DNA from: Abyssibacter sp036156195
GTDB taxonomy: Bacteria > Pseudomonadota > Gammaproteobacteria > Nevskiales > OUC007
Assembly (NCBI GenBank): GCA_036156195.1
Contig: JAYZUZ010000006.1
Location: 89,585 to 153,584, forward strand
DNA: 64,000 bases
Direction of reading: 5' to 3'
Within the stretch, counting starts at the first letter, position 1; every line of letters begins with the position of its first letter. The notes beneath the pieces are model-generated. The model saw only the letters and a list, made by a program, of their open reading frames with translations, was not told the origin of the DNA and did not search any database. Of this stretch, positions 19,631-28,448 are shown piece by piece. The translations under genes and the position numbers were made by a program.

Positions 19631-20965
19631 TCAGGCAATGGCGATCGACTCGCCCCGGCTCCGTTTGGCGGCGTACATGGCCTGATCGGCCGCGCGCACC
19701 AGGCTGTCGACATCTGCGCCGTGTTCAGGAAACATCGCGATGCCGATGCTGGCACCACATTGCAGGGCCAGCCCGTCGATCACTACAGGCGCCGTGATGG
19801 CCTCCAGCAGTCGATCGGCGATCTGGCGTGCCTGCGCAACAGTGGTGCAGCTCGCCAGCACAACACCGAACTCATCGCCGCCCAGCCGTGCCACGGAATC
19901 ATCCCCACGCAGCGTGCGCGCCATTCTCCAGCCCAGCGTCTTGAGCAGACCATCCCCGGCATCATGACCGTATTGGTCGTTAATCGGTTTGAAGCCGTTC
20001 AGGTCCAGGTAGAGCAATCCAAATGCGGATGACGCATCCGACGACACGCAGCGTTCAAGGTGACGCTGAAAAATGCGCCGGTTCGGCAATCCGGTCAGCT
20101 CATCGTGTTCGGCGCTACGCCGCAGCGCCTCCTGGGCACTGAGCTGGTCGGAGATGTCGTTGAACACCAGTACAAAGCCGGAGGTCTGCTGCTGCGCCGA
20201 GTCCACGGCCGACAGACTAAAGGCCACCGGAACTGGCGGCCGGCCCGGTAGCATGAACTCGGTCTGCGTACTGCGGTAAATCCCGTCCGTGATCGCCACG
20301 CCCCGCATCTCGCTGGCCGCGAAGTCATCGCCGATCCGATCGCGCAAAGCCTGGTTGAACAGGCTCGTCACCGGCTGGCCCAGCAGGCTCGGCGGTTCAA
20401 CTCCCAGCAATCGGGCTGCCGCCGGATTGGTGAAGTCGATCATCCCGTCCGGTGTCAGACCAAAAATTCCCTCGGCCGCCCCCCTGAGCAGACCGCTCAG
20501 CTGTCCGTTGACCCGACGTAGCATGTCCGTGGACTCGGCCAGGCGACGGCGGTGCGACCACAGTTCGGTCAGCACACGCACCTTCGAGATCAACAACTTG
20601 TCGTTGACCGGCTTGAACAGGTAGTCGATGGCACCCGTATCGTAGCCACGAAACTCACGGGCCTCGCTGCGATCGCCCGCCGTAATGAAGATCACCGGCA
20701 GTGGCACCTCACCAGCGTGCTCCCGGATCAGCTCCGCCGTTTCGTAGCCGTCCAGGTCAGGCATTTGCACGTCCATCAAAATGGCCGCGAACTCATGTCG
20801 CAGCACCAGCGACAAGGCTTCATGCCCTGACGATGCTTCGTGCAAATCCAGGCCCAGCTTCCCCAGAATGGCGCGGTAAGCCAGTAGATTGGCCGGCACA
20901 TCATCCACCAGCAGCAACTTTGGCCGGATCCGTGAGTCTCCGCGCGTTCGTCCTTCCATCGACAT
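19631..20965 (-). CDS. Response regulator with PAS and diguanylate cyclase domains
   Basis: This 444-residue protein has a receiver domain (about residues 15-135, phosphoacceptor D65, lysine in FKPVND), a PAS domain (about 150-275, FGLTPDGMIDFTNPAAARLLG) and a GGDEF domain. The active-site GGDEF is intact at 362-366, and an inhibitory RxxD site (R353-D356) lies five residues before it. It should make cyclic-di-GMP with product inhibition when phosphorylated. It is the last gene of a run starting with a hybrid kinase, followed by CheR- and CheB-like genes, and is probably phosphorylated by that kinase. Confidence 0.93.
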   Translation of the reverse strand: MSMEGRTRGDSRIRPKLLLVDDVPANLLAYRAILGKLGLDLHEASSGHEALSLVLRHEFAAILMDVQMPDLDGYETAELIREHAGEVPLPVIFITAGDRSEAREFRGYDTGAIDYLFKPVNDKLLISKVRVLTELWSHRRRLAESTDMLRRVNGQLSGLLRGAAEGIFGLTPDGMIDFTNPAAARLLGVEPPSLLGQPVTSLFNQALRDRIGDDFAASEMRGVAITDGIYRSTQTEFMLPGRPPVPVAFSLSAVDSAQQQTSGFVLVFNDISDQLSAQEALRRSAEHDELTGLPNRRIFQRHLERCVSSDASSAFGLLYLDLNGFKPINDQYGHDAGDGLLKTLGWRMARTLRGDDSVARLGGDEFGVVLASCTTVAQARQIADRLLEAITAPVVIDGLALQCGASIGIAMFPEHGADVDSLVRAADQAMYAAKRSRGESIAIA

Positions 20966-20973
20966 CCCGTTCC

Positions 20974-21549
20974 CTAGTCGATTGCGCCGCCCGCCAATTG
21001 GGCCACCAACTGGCCCAGCGCGTCTGCCGCAACAAGATGATCGGGCCTGCAGCGCGCCAGAGCCGCTTCAGGCATGGTCGGCGCCACTGAAGACGCAGGT
21101 GTTTGCACCACAAGCGTTCCCCCGAGGGCCTGAATCTGCGCCATGCCGCGCGCACCATCCCCGCTCGCCCCGGTTAACAACACGCCCAGCAGCCGGTTGC
21201 CGAACGCAATGGCAGCCGATTCAAACAACACATCTATCGACGGCTGCGCATGGTTGACCGGCCCATCCGAAGACAGGCTCAGCGTCTGGTCCCGTTCGAT
21301 CAGCACATGGTAACCCCCAGGGGCGAGATAGATGGTGCGCGCCTCAAGGCGCTGCTTGTCCTCTGCCTCGACGGCATGACAGCCACAATGCTCGCGAAAA
21401 TGGCGGATAAAATCCTGGGCGCTGCCCCGCGGTATATGCAGCGCCAGCAACAGCGGAGGGAATGGAATCGCCGCCCACTGCGGCAGCGCATCCAGCAGCA
21501 CTTCGAAGCTGCCGTGCGACCCGCCGATGACGACCGCGTCAAATCGCAC
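20974..21549 (-). CDS. CheB-type methylesterase domain protein without receiver
   Basis: This 191-residue protein is a stand-alone CheB C-terminal (glutamate methylesterase/deamidase) domain. The catalytic serine lies in VIGGSHGS, the histidine in LALHIPRG and the aspartate in LLTGASGDGA. No receiver domain precedes it. The chosen GTG start (MRFDAVVIGG) overlaps the upstream CheR-type gene by 11 bases; a longer frame would read through that gene without similarity. Such CheB/CheR pairs next to hybrid kinases are a recurring module and may modify a non-receptor target. Confidence 0.88.
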   Translation of the reverse strand: MRFDAVVIGGSHGSFEVLLDALPQWAAIPFPPLLLALHIPRGSAQDFIRHFREHCGCHAVEAEDKQRLEARTIYLAPGGYHVLIERDQTLSLSSDGPVNHAQPSIDVLFESAAIAFGNRLLGVLLTGASGDGARGMAQIQALGGTLVVQTPASSVAPTMPEAALARCRPDHLVAADALGQLVAQLAGGAID

Positions 21550-22360
21550 GGTACAGACGCGCCACGCGGTCCAGGGTCTGAAACGACTGCCCCGCTGAAA
21601 GATGCAGCAGGCTTTCCTTGGCACCCAGCGCGAGGAAACCACGCCGGGCCAGGCTGCGGTGGAACAAATCGATCACCCGATTCTGCAGATCACGCTCGAA
21701 GTAGATCATCACGTTGCGACACATGATCAGCACCATCTCCCCGAACACTTCGTCCGAGACAATATTGTGCTGCGAAAACACCATGTTCTCGCGCAGAGAG
21801 GCATCAAACCGGGCAGCCCCGTACTGCTGCACCGTGTAGTCAGCCAAACGCCCCGTCCCTCCGGCCGCCTGGTAATTGCGTTCCCCCCTGGCGATGGATT
21901 CAGCAGGGTAGATTCCGTCCCTGGCCCTCGCCAATGCGTCCGTGTTGATGTCGGTGGCGTAGATCTGGGCCCGATCCAGCAAGCCGGCCTCCTTGAGCAG
22001 GATGGCCATCGAATACACCTCTTCACCCGACGCACAGCCGGCATGCCAGACCTTGAAATAGGAGTAGGTCCGCAGGACCGGGAACACCTGCTCCCGAATC
22101 GCGGCAAAGCATTCCGGATCGCGAAACGGCTCCGTCACATTGACCGCAATGCCGTTGACCGCCTGGTCCAGGAAGCCCGGCTCGTGCAACAGCCGCGGGA
22201 TCAGCTCACTGACCTGCTCCAGTCCCAGCCGCTCGGTCAGCCCCTGCAGGCGCCGCTCCAGCGATGCCCGGGAATACTGGCGAAAATCCAGCCCAAACCG
22301 CTCGTACAAGGCCTTGATGACCAGATCGACCTCGATGCGCAGCACCTCGGGATCGGTCAC
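21539..22360 (-). CDS. CheR-type protein-glutamate methyltransferase
   Basis: This 273-residue CheR family enzyme transfers methyl groups from SAM to glutamates, normally on chemoreceptors. It has the N-terminal helical domain (residues ~1-75) and the SAM-binding domain with VWHAGCASGEEVYSMAILL, IYATDINTDALARAR and MCRNVMIYF. It starts with GTG overlapping the stop of the hybrid kinase (GTGA) and overlaps the CheB-like gene downstream. It is separate from the chemotaxis operon cheR at 31.4 kb, so it probably serves the kinase module. Confidence 0.92.
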   Translation of the reverse strand: MTDPEVLRIEVDLVIKALYERFGLDFRQYSRASLERRLQGLTERLGLEQVSELIPRLLHEPGFLDQAVNGIAVNVTEPFRDPECFAAIREQVFPVLRTYSYFKVWHAGCASGEEVYSMAILLKEAGLLDRAQIYATDINTDALARARDGIYPAESIARGERNYQAAGGTGRLADYTVQQYGAARFDASLRENMVFSQHNIVSDEVFGEMVLIMCRNVMIYFERDLQNRVIDLFHRSLARRGFLALGAKESLLHLSAGQSFQTLDRVARLYRAI

Positions 22361-25300
22361 GCCGCACGCCCCAGCCAGACGCGGATCATCGACAACAGCC
22401 GGTCCATGTCGATGGGCTTGGCCAGATAGTCACTGGCCCCAGCTTCCAGACACTTGCGACGGTCTTCCGGCATGGCCTTGGCTGTCAGGGCGATCACCGG
22501 CAACTCGGCATGGGCAGGATTGGCACGGATCCGGGCCATCGCCTCGTAGCCATCCATGACCGGCATCATGATATCCATGAGCACGAGATCCACCGCACCC
22601 AGTTCCGCCAGCTTGTCCAAGGCCATCTGCCCATTGTCGGCAATGTGAACGTCAAAGCCCTTCTTCTTGAGCGTGCCGGATAACGCAAAGGTGTTCCGCA
22701 GGTCGTCATCTACGAGCAACAACCGCTTGCCCTCGAACACCCCAGGACCATCGTGCAGGCGTTCGAGCACTTGTCGCTGCTGCGCCGGCAAGCGCTCGTT
22801 GAGTGCGTGAACGAACAGCGTGACCTCATCCAGCAGCCGTTCAGGCGACTGCGCCCCCTTGATCACGACACTATCAGCCATCTCGCTGAGTTCGCGATGC
22901 TCGTCGCGGGTGAGGTCACGGCCGGTGTAGATCACGACCGGTGGATGACTGTCCGCCTGCATCCGGAGCCGCCGGAGAAACTCCATGCCGTCGATGTCAT
23001 CGAGTTTCAGATCCAGCACGATGCAGTCAAAGGACTCGGACGCCAGCCGTGCCAGTGCCTGCTCGCCGCTGGCTTCCACCTCGATCTCGGTCTGGTCATT
23101 CTCCAGCAGGCCGCGAATGGCGGTCTGTGCCCCGGGGTCATCCTCGAGAACCAGCACACGACGGCGCCCTGTCTGCGCCGATTCGATCCGGGCCAGTACG
23201 TCGCCGAGATCGTCCAGCGTGGCTGGTTTGGCCAGAAAGCCCATGGCCCCCATACGCAGGGCATCGACCGAACTGTCTCTGGCCGAGACGATATGCACCG
23301 GAATATGCCGGGTGGCCAACCGCTCCTTGAGCACAGCCAGAACCTGCTGTCCGTCCATGTCCGGCAGCTGCAAATCCAACACAATCCCCAGCGGCTGATG
23401 CTCAGCGGCCAGTGCCAGTCCGCTGCGCCCATCCAGGGCCACGAGCGCGGGCCGGCCCCGGCGGCGAACCTGATCCCGAACAATCGCTGCAAAGGCCGGG
23501 TCATCCTCGATGATCAGCACCGCCTGTCCGGGTGCGTTCAACTGCGCCCGGTCGTCCGCCACCCGACTCGCAGCCTCCGCAGCGGCCGGCAGCGCATCCA
23601 CCGCCAGCGTCACCGGCCCCTCACGGGAGGGATCAGACGCCGCCTCGGGCACTGTTTCCGTTGCCTCGCCCAGCCATTGCGGCACCACGGCCGTAAACAC
23701 GCTGCCCTGACCCGGTTCGCTACGTGCATGCATGACTCCGCCCAGCAAGGTCGACATTTCGCGGCAAATGCTCAGCCCCAGCCCGGTACCGCCGTACTGA
23801 CGGCTGGTTGAGCCGTCTGCCTGCACAAACGGTTTGAAAATCTCGTCCAGCTTGCCGGCGGCAATCCCAATGCCCGTGTCGACCACCGAGAACGCCAGCA
23901 ACTGATCCGTCGCCCATTCCCCATCCGGCCCGGTTGGCCGGGGCAGGTCTGCATCCGGGCGCGCCACGCGGAGTGTCACACCGCCCTGCGCTGTGAACTT
24001 CAGTGCATTAGAGACCAGGTTGCGAATAATCTGCTGCAGTCGCTGGGCATCCGTGCACAGCTGCGCCGGTAAGTCGTCCGCCCGTTCGATCGCAAAGGCA
24101 ACCCCCTTGGATTTGGCCATCGGCTCAAATTGCCGTCGCAGTGGTTCCAGCAACGCGTCCAGTGAGCAGGGCGCTGCGTGCAATTCCAGCTGGCCTGCCT
24201 CGACCTTGGAGAGATCGAGAATCTCGTTGATGAGATTCAGCAGATCCCGGCCGCTTTCGTACACCACGCGTGCAGATTCAGATTGATCCGAGGTCAGGTT
24301 CCCGTCCTCGTTGTCAGCCAGCTGGCGGGACAGAATCAACATGCTGTTCAACGGTGTGCGCAGCTCGTGCGACATGTTGGCGAGAAACTCGGATTTGTAC
24401 TGCGTGGCCTGCTGAAGATGGCGGGCCGTTTCTTCCAGGCGCTGGCGCTCCTGCGACAAGACCTCGCTTTTCTCCTCCAGTTCCTCATTGGTGGTACGCA
24501 GTTCCTCCCGTTGCTGCTTGAGCTCCTCCTCGGACTGGCGCAGCGCCTGGGTCTGCTCCTCCAGCTCCTCGTTCGACACACGCAGCTCTTCCTGCTGCTC
24601 CTCCAGACGGGTTGCCATGGACCGGGTTTCTTCCAGCAACTGCTCGGTGCGTTGCTTGGCATCCAGGGCATCGAGGGCCAGCGCCACCGACTCGGAGATG
24701 CTGTCCAGTAGTTCCAGCGCCTGCTGAGGCGACGCGCCTCGCCATGCCAGTTCCAGCAACCCGACCACACGTCCCTGTGCACGCAGCGGTGTCAAAGTGA
24801 CCGCCACAGCAGCGGTTGTCCCCAGTCCCGAGTCCACCGTCAGGTAGTCAGCCGGCAGGTCGTTCAGCAGGCGCGTGCCCTCTTCCTGTAACGCGCGACC
24901 CAACTGACCGTGCTCCGTGTCCACTCGTGCTGACCAATCGATGTGAGTCGGCAACCCGCGCTGTGCCCGCAGCGTCAAGCCTTGCTCATCCTGCTGGTAC
25001 AGGGCACCGATATCCGCATCCAGCACCCGCAGCAGGCATTGAACGACAGCGGCGGCCAGCTCGTCCGCAGCGCGGGGGCGCCGCATGGCGCTAAGCACTG
25101 CCAACTGGCCCTCGGCGCGCCAGGCGGCCGCCTCGTTGCTATTGCGGTACTCGGCAAGTGCCGTCGCCATGGCATTCACCGCATGTGACAGCGAATCCCG
25201 ATCACTGCGCGGCACCAGGCTGGCCTCGTAGTCTCCCGCCGCAATTCGTTGTGCCCGCTGCTCAATCGCCCGACTGGCCTCGCCCAGCGACACCAGCGAC

Positions 25301-26841
25301 CGCGCCATCACATCGCCGGGCCCCAGTGGTTCAGGAAGTGCGGAGGTGTCGCCGGCCGCCAACCGCTGCAACGCCTTGGCCAGGCTTGCGATGCGCCGGT
25401 TGTAACGACGCACCATGGCCTCCAACTCGCCGATCTCATCGCTCTGGTTGCGACCAGCACCCTGGCGCAACTCGATCGATCCGGTCTCGGTGACGTGGCG
25501 CAAATCGTTCATGAACCCGGACAAGCCCGAGCTCAGGCGCCGATAAAAGGACACGGCGAGCAAGCTGACCAAGGCAACCACCAGGCCCCCGATGGCCAGT
25601 GTCCACAGGGCCTGCCGGTCGGCGGCATGGTAAATCGTGTCAACCTGACGCCGCACGGTACTCTGCAGGTCCATCGCGGCCTCATCGAGTCCGGCATCCA
25701 ATCGCTGCAACGCCTGGTCCAGACGATTGTCATCGATGGGACTTTCCCAACGCGTCAGCGCCTCGATGGCCTGCAGTGCAGGTGCATCGGAAACCTTCAC
25801 CTGGGCATCGATCGCAGAAGGCAGTTCGCCACGCGCCCAGGCCGCCGTCACAAACGGAATCCGCTCCACATAGGCTGTCAACGTGGTTTGCAGCGCGGCC
25901 ACGATGCTGTTGTCGATACCGGCGGACTCTGCCTCGTATGCAATCCGGTCGAGCGCCGCCTGGGCAGCACCTGCCCGGGCATTGACCTGCTCCAAATAAC
26001 GAGCTTCGCCGCGCAGCACATAGTTCTTGAAGGCATGAATAAACCCGCCATACCCCATCGACCGCAGCATTTGCTCTGTGAGGGCCGCGACCTGCTGCTG
26101 GTCCAATGCGTCCTCCAGCCCGGCGAACCAGCCCAGCGCCCGCAACTCCGCCATGAGGTCAGCCAGTGGACGACCCGTGCCGGCATGCGCCATCAGCCCG
26201 GTGTACAAATCGACCCGACGCTCCAGTCCGGCGCGCGCAACGCTCATCGCAATCGCGGTCTCGGGCTCCACACGCCCCTGCATGTCCGCGTAGGCCATGA
26301 GAGCACTCAGCAGCCCGGCGTCGTCATGGATGCGATGCAGCACTGCCGCCGCTCTAAATTGGGCGGCCGCCTGAACATCCTCGACCTGAATGGCTACGCG
26401 GTCCATCCACTGCGCCGCACCCTGCGTGGCGGGCTCAAACTGGTCGATCACCCGTTCCAATGCCGTACCGCCACCCACCGCCACACGCCGCGACAGATGG
26501 GTCGTCACGGTCTGCACATACTGGCGCAGCGGGGCTTCTAACGCGCCGAGATCCTCCTGTTCCTGCTGCCAGGCCCGTAATGCATCCAGCGCTTGACGGG
26601 TCTGTTGCGCCCAGCTGGGGTCTGGAGCCTCTCGCCGGCCCAACGAAAGAATCGCCGCATCCCGTTGCTGGGCAGCCGCCCGACCCACCGCCCGTACATG
26701 CACCGCGCCGGCCAGCGAGCGGCGCACGTCCTCCGCCGCCTGATGTGCGTCCCACACCGGGCGCAACCCGACCATGACCGCAGCCACGCTCATCAGCACC
26801 GGCAACGCTGCCAGCAACAACATTTTGGATCGCAGTTTCAT
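22357..26841 (-). CDS. Large hybrid sensor histidine kinase with three receiver domains
   Basis: The 1,494-residue membrane kinase has, in order: TM1 (about 7-26), a long helical periplasmic sensor (27-410), TM2 (413-432), a HAMP-like linker, a GAF domain (~590-725), a Gln/Glu-rich coiled coil (~727-815), the dimerisation domain with phosphoacceptor H825 in NMSHELRTPLN, the ATPase domain (N box NLVSNALKF, DTGIGIA, GGTGLGLS), and three receivers (~1105-1225, 1228-1350, 1371-1490). The second receiver has the atypical end VVIKGAQSPERLLDE seen in this architecture. It heads the CheR-CheB-GGDEF run; the signal is unknown. Confidence 0.93.
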   Translation of the reverse strand: MKLRSKMLLLAALPVLMSVAAVMVGLRPVWDAHQAAEDVRRSLAGAVHVRAVGRAAAQQRDAAILSLGRREAPDPSWAQQTRQALDALRAWQQEQEDLGALEAPLRQYVQTVTTHLSRRVAVGGGTALERVIDQFEPATQGAAQWMDRVAIQVEDVQAAAQFRAAAVLHRIHDDAGLLSALMAYADMQGRVEPETAIAMSVARAGLERRVDLYTGLMAHAGTGRPLADLMAELRALGWFAGLEDALDQQQVAALTEQMLRSMGYGGFIHAFKNYVLRGEARYLEQVNARAGAAQAALDRIAYEAESAGIDNSIVAALQTTLTAYVERIPFVTAAWARGELPSAIDAQVKVSDAPALQAIEALTRWESPIDDNRLDQALQRLDAGLDEAAMDLQSTVRRQVDTIYHAADRQALWTLAIGGLVVALVSLLAVSFYRRLSSGLSGFMNDLRHVTETGSIELRQGAGRNQSDEIGELEAMVRRYNRRIASLAKALQRLAAGDTSALPEPLGPGDVMARSLVSLGEASRAIEQRAQRIAAGDYEASLVPRSDRDSLSHAVNAMATALAEYRNSNEAAAWRAEGQLAVLSAMRRPRAADELAAAVVQCLLRVLDADIGALYQQDEQGLTLRAQRGLPTHIDWSARVDTEHGQLGRALQEEGTRLLNDLPADYLTVDSGLGTTAAVAVTLTPLRAQGRVVGLLELAWRGASPQQALELLDSISESVALALDALDAKQRTEQLLEETRSMATRLEEQQEELRVSNEELEEQTQALRQSEEELKQQREELRTTNEELEEKSEVLSQERQRLEETARHLQQATQYKSEFLANMSHELRTPLNSMLILSRQLADNEDGNLTSDQSESARVVYESGRDLLNLINEILDLSKVEAGQLELHAAPCSLDALLEPLRRQFEPMAKSKGVAFAIERADDLPAQLCTDAQRLQQIIRNLVSNALKFTAQGGVTLRVARPDADLPRPTGPDGEWATDQLLAFSVVDTGIGIAAGKLDEIFKPFVQADGSTSRQYGGTGLGLSICREMSTLLGGVMHARSEPGQGSVFTAVVPQWLGEATETVPEAASDPSREGPVTLAVDALPAAAEAASRVADDRAQLNAPGQAVLIIEDDPAFAAIVRDQVRRRGRPALVALDGRSGLALAAEHQPLGIVLDLQLPDMDGQQVLAVLKERLATRHIPVHIVSARDSSVDALRMGAMGFLAKPATLDDLGDVLARIESAQTGRRRVLVLEDDPGAQTAIRGLLENDQTEIEVEASGEQALARLASESFDCIVLDLKLDDIDGMEFLRRLRMQADSHPPVVIYTGRDLTRDEHRELSEMADSVVIKGAQSPERLLDEVTLFVHALNERLPAQQRQVLERLHDGPGVFEGKRLLLVDDDLRNTFALSGTLKKKGFDVHIADNGQMALDKLAELGAVDLVLMDIMMPVMDGYEAMARIRANPAHAELPVIALTAKAMPEDRRKCLEAGASDYLAKPIDMDRLLSMIRVWLGRAA

Positions 26842-26937
26842 CCCTGGCCTGTTCTCATCCCTGACAAAGCGGCCAGGCCAGTGGCGGGTCGTCGCGCACG
26901 CCCGCCTTCAGCCATCAGGCCACCAAAAAACGGAGTA

Positions 26938-27270
26938 TCACATGCCCCGATCAGCGTTCTGCAGCTGCCGTAGGAGCAAATAGGCCCCCAATCCTGTCGC
27001 CACACCCGGCACGGCGCCGAGCAGCAGGCATACCCAGCCATGACGAATGCCACGGGCTCGCGCCTCGTAGATCACCCACACGGCGAGAATCATCCAGCAG
27101 GCAATGGCATCGCTGGCGTAGCCGGCTGCGTAGGGATTGACGAAGCCGGCCAGCGCTGCCCCAAGCAGGTCCGGATCGGCCCAGAGCGGTGGCAGGACCA
27201 TCACAACAAACACGCCCGCAAACCCCAGTCCGATCCCGGTCACGCAGACAAGAAACACACGCTCAGACAT
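26938..27270 (-). CDS. DUF2834-like small membrane protein
   Basis: This 110-residue protein has three to four membrane spans and a pattern resembling DUF2834 proteins (VNPYAAGYASDAIACWMILAVWVIYEARARG). The chosen start is MSERVFLVC; the frame is open 28 codons further upstream, without a hydrophobic start. Function is unknown. It is divergent from a small membrane protein at 27.5 kb and lies upstream of, and on the same strand as, the hybrid kinase. Confidence 0.7.
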   Translation of the reverse strand: MSERVFLVCVTGIGLGFAGVFVVMVLPPLWADPDLLGAALAGFVNPYAAGYASDAIACWMILAVWVIYEARARGIRHGWVCLLLGAVPGVATGLGAYLLLRQLQNADRGM

Positions 27271-27547
27271 CTTCGACGCCCTCTGGACACAATCATGGAT
27301 TGAGATCGCCAGGCAGGTGCCCGTGGACACCGTAGGCCCGGACGCCGTCATCACGGTCCGATCACCACGAATCCCCCAACAATACCGCAGGCATGCGAGC
27401 GCTGAACCGCGCTGTGGCGCTTGCCAAGCGCTGTTTCACGCTGCACGTTGTCGGTACACGGGCTAATCAGCGCTTTGTTGTCTTCCCTGCGCGTGGGCGG
27501 GCAGGCGCCTGCGCCTCTGATCACCGCTGCAACGCAGAGAGACCATC

Positions 27548-27793
27548 ATGCAACAGCCAAAGCCCAACCCGGTGCAGCAACGCATCCTGCTCGCAGGCAT
27601 CATTGGCATGCCCGGCGCTGTCCTGTTGGGCCTCGGCCTGCAAAGCCTGTTTGCTGAGAGACCGCTGCTCCCCGTGCTCGCCGATCCGGATATCATCTGG
27701 AGCATGATTGCGGTGGGGGTGGGTTTTCTGATCTGGGAGGCCTGTATTTTGATCCCCGCTCTGCGCCAACACGCCCGCGAACGTCGTCGCTAA
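27548..27793 (+). CDS. Small membrane protein of unknown function
   Basis: This 81-residue protein has two predicted spans (about 13-33 and 50-70) and a basic C-terminus (RQHARERRR). AGAGAG-like purine-rich sequence lies just upstream of the ATG. The second half (WSMIAVGVGFLIWEACILIPAL) resembles the DUF2834-like neighbour in layout. No function can be assigned. Confidence 0.6.
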   Translation: MQQPKPNPVQQRILLAGIIGMPGAVLLGLGLQSLFAERPLLPVLADPDIIWSMIAVGVGFLIWEACILIPALRQHARERRR

Positions 27794-27811
27794 GCCACAG
27801 GCGGTGCCGGA

Positions 27812-28342
27812 TCAGCGTTTATCCGACCGTGTCTGCAGGCTTAATGTCTCGTTGGCCACCGTGGCTTTGAATCCGAGGCCATCCAGCCAGCCCAGCGCGG
27901 CATCCGAACCTTTCCACGGTGAAAAACGCAAGGTGCCAGAGGTCTCGGCCACGACCTCGGTGACACTGTCCCCCAACACCAGCAGCTGCTGACACGCCCA
28001 GTACCAGCGGCCCCGCGTTTCCATGGACCACGGTTGCGAGTCCAGCTCGCCATCGGTGCGAATGATTCGCCCCAATTGAGACTCCGCGTAAAGCCGGATC
28101 GCCGCAAGCAATCCCACCTGGTCCAGCAGGCTCGGTCGCAGACCGACCGTGGTGTCGCGCACCTGACTGGCCGCTTCATCCAGCGCGGCCAGTGCCATTT
28201 GTTGGGGCGCAGACGCGTCCAGGCGCTTGAGCGACAGTACGGCCAGTGTCAGCGACTGCGCAATCTCGTCATGCAATGTCGAGGCGAGCTTGCGCCGATC
28301 CTCCAACAGCCGTTGCAGGGCTTCTTCCAGTGCGTTGGACAA
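27812..28342 (-). CDS. Orphan HisKA_3-type dimerisation domain protein
   Basis: This 176-residue protein resembles the dimerisation/phosphoacceptor domain of NarL-partner histidine kinases (HisKA_3). The phosphoacceptor His24 lies in LASTLHDEIAQSL, and TTVGLRPSLLDQVGLLAAIRLY matches the family's second helix. The N, G1 and G2 boxes of a HATPase domain are not visible in the remaining ~90 residues, and there is no sensor or membrane span. It begins with TTG and has no better in-frame start. It could be a phosphotransfer protein, a kinase inhibitor or a decayed kinase. It lies just downstream of a chemoreceptor gene on the same strand. Confidence 0.7.
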   Translation of the reverse strand: MSNALEEALQRLLEDRRKLASTLHDEIAQSLTLAVLSLKRLDASAPQQMALAALDEAASQVRDTTVGLRPSLLDQVGLLAAIRLYAESQLGRIIRTDGELDSQPWSMETRGRWYWACQQLLVLGDSVTEVVAETSGTLRFSPWKGSDAALGWLDGLGFKATVANETLSLQTRSDKR

Positions 28343-28391
28343 AACCGTGAGCCCGTCAGATGGAGCGCCATGATGCCATGCAGCCTGCCCT

Positions 28392-28424
28392 CACAACGAA
28401 ACACGGCGCGGAGATCCGCGCCGT
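28392..28424 (-). terminator. Terminator-like hairpin after the 28.4-kb receptor gene
   Basis: A 9-bp perfect stem (ACGGCGCGG / CCGCGCCGT) with a 4-base loop is followed on the minus strand by GTTTCGTTGT. It lies between the receptor gene and the orphan HisKA_3 gene. Confidence 0.6.
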
Positions 28425-28448
28425 ATCGTCATCGCCAGTCGCCGGCTG

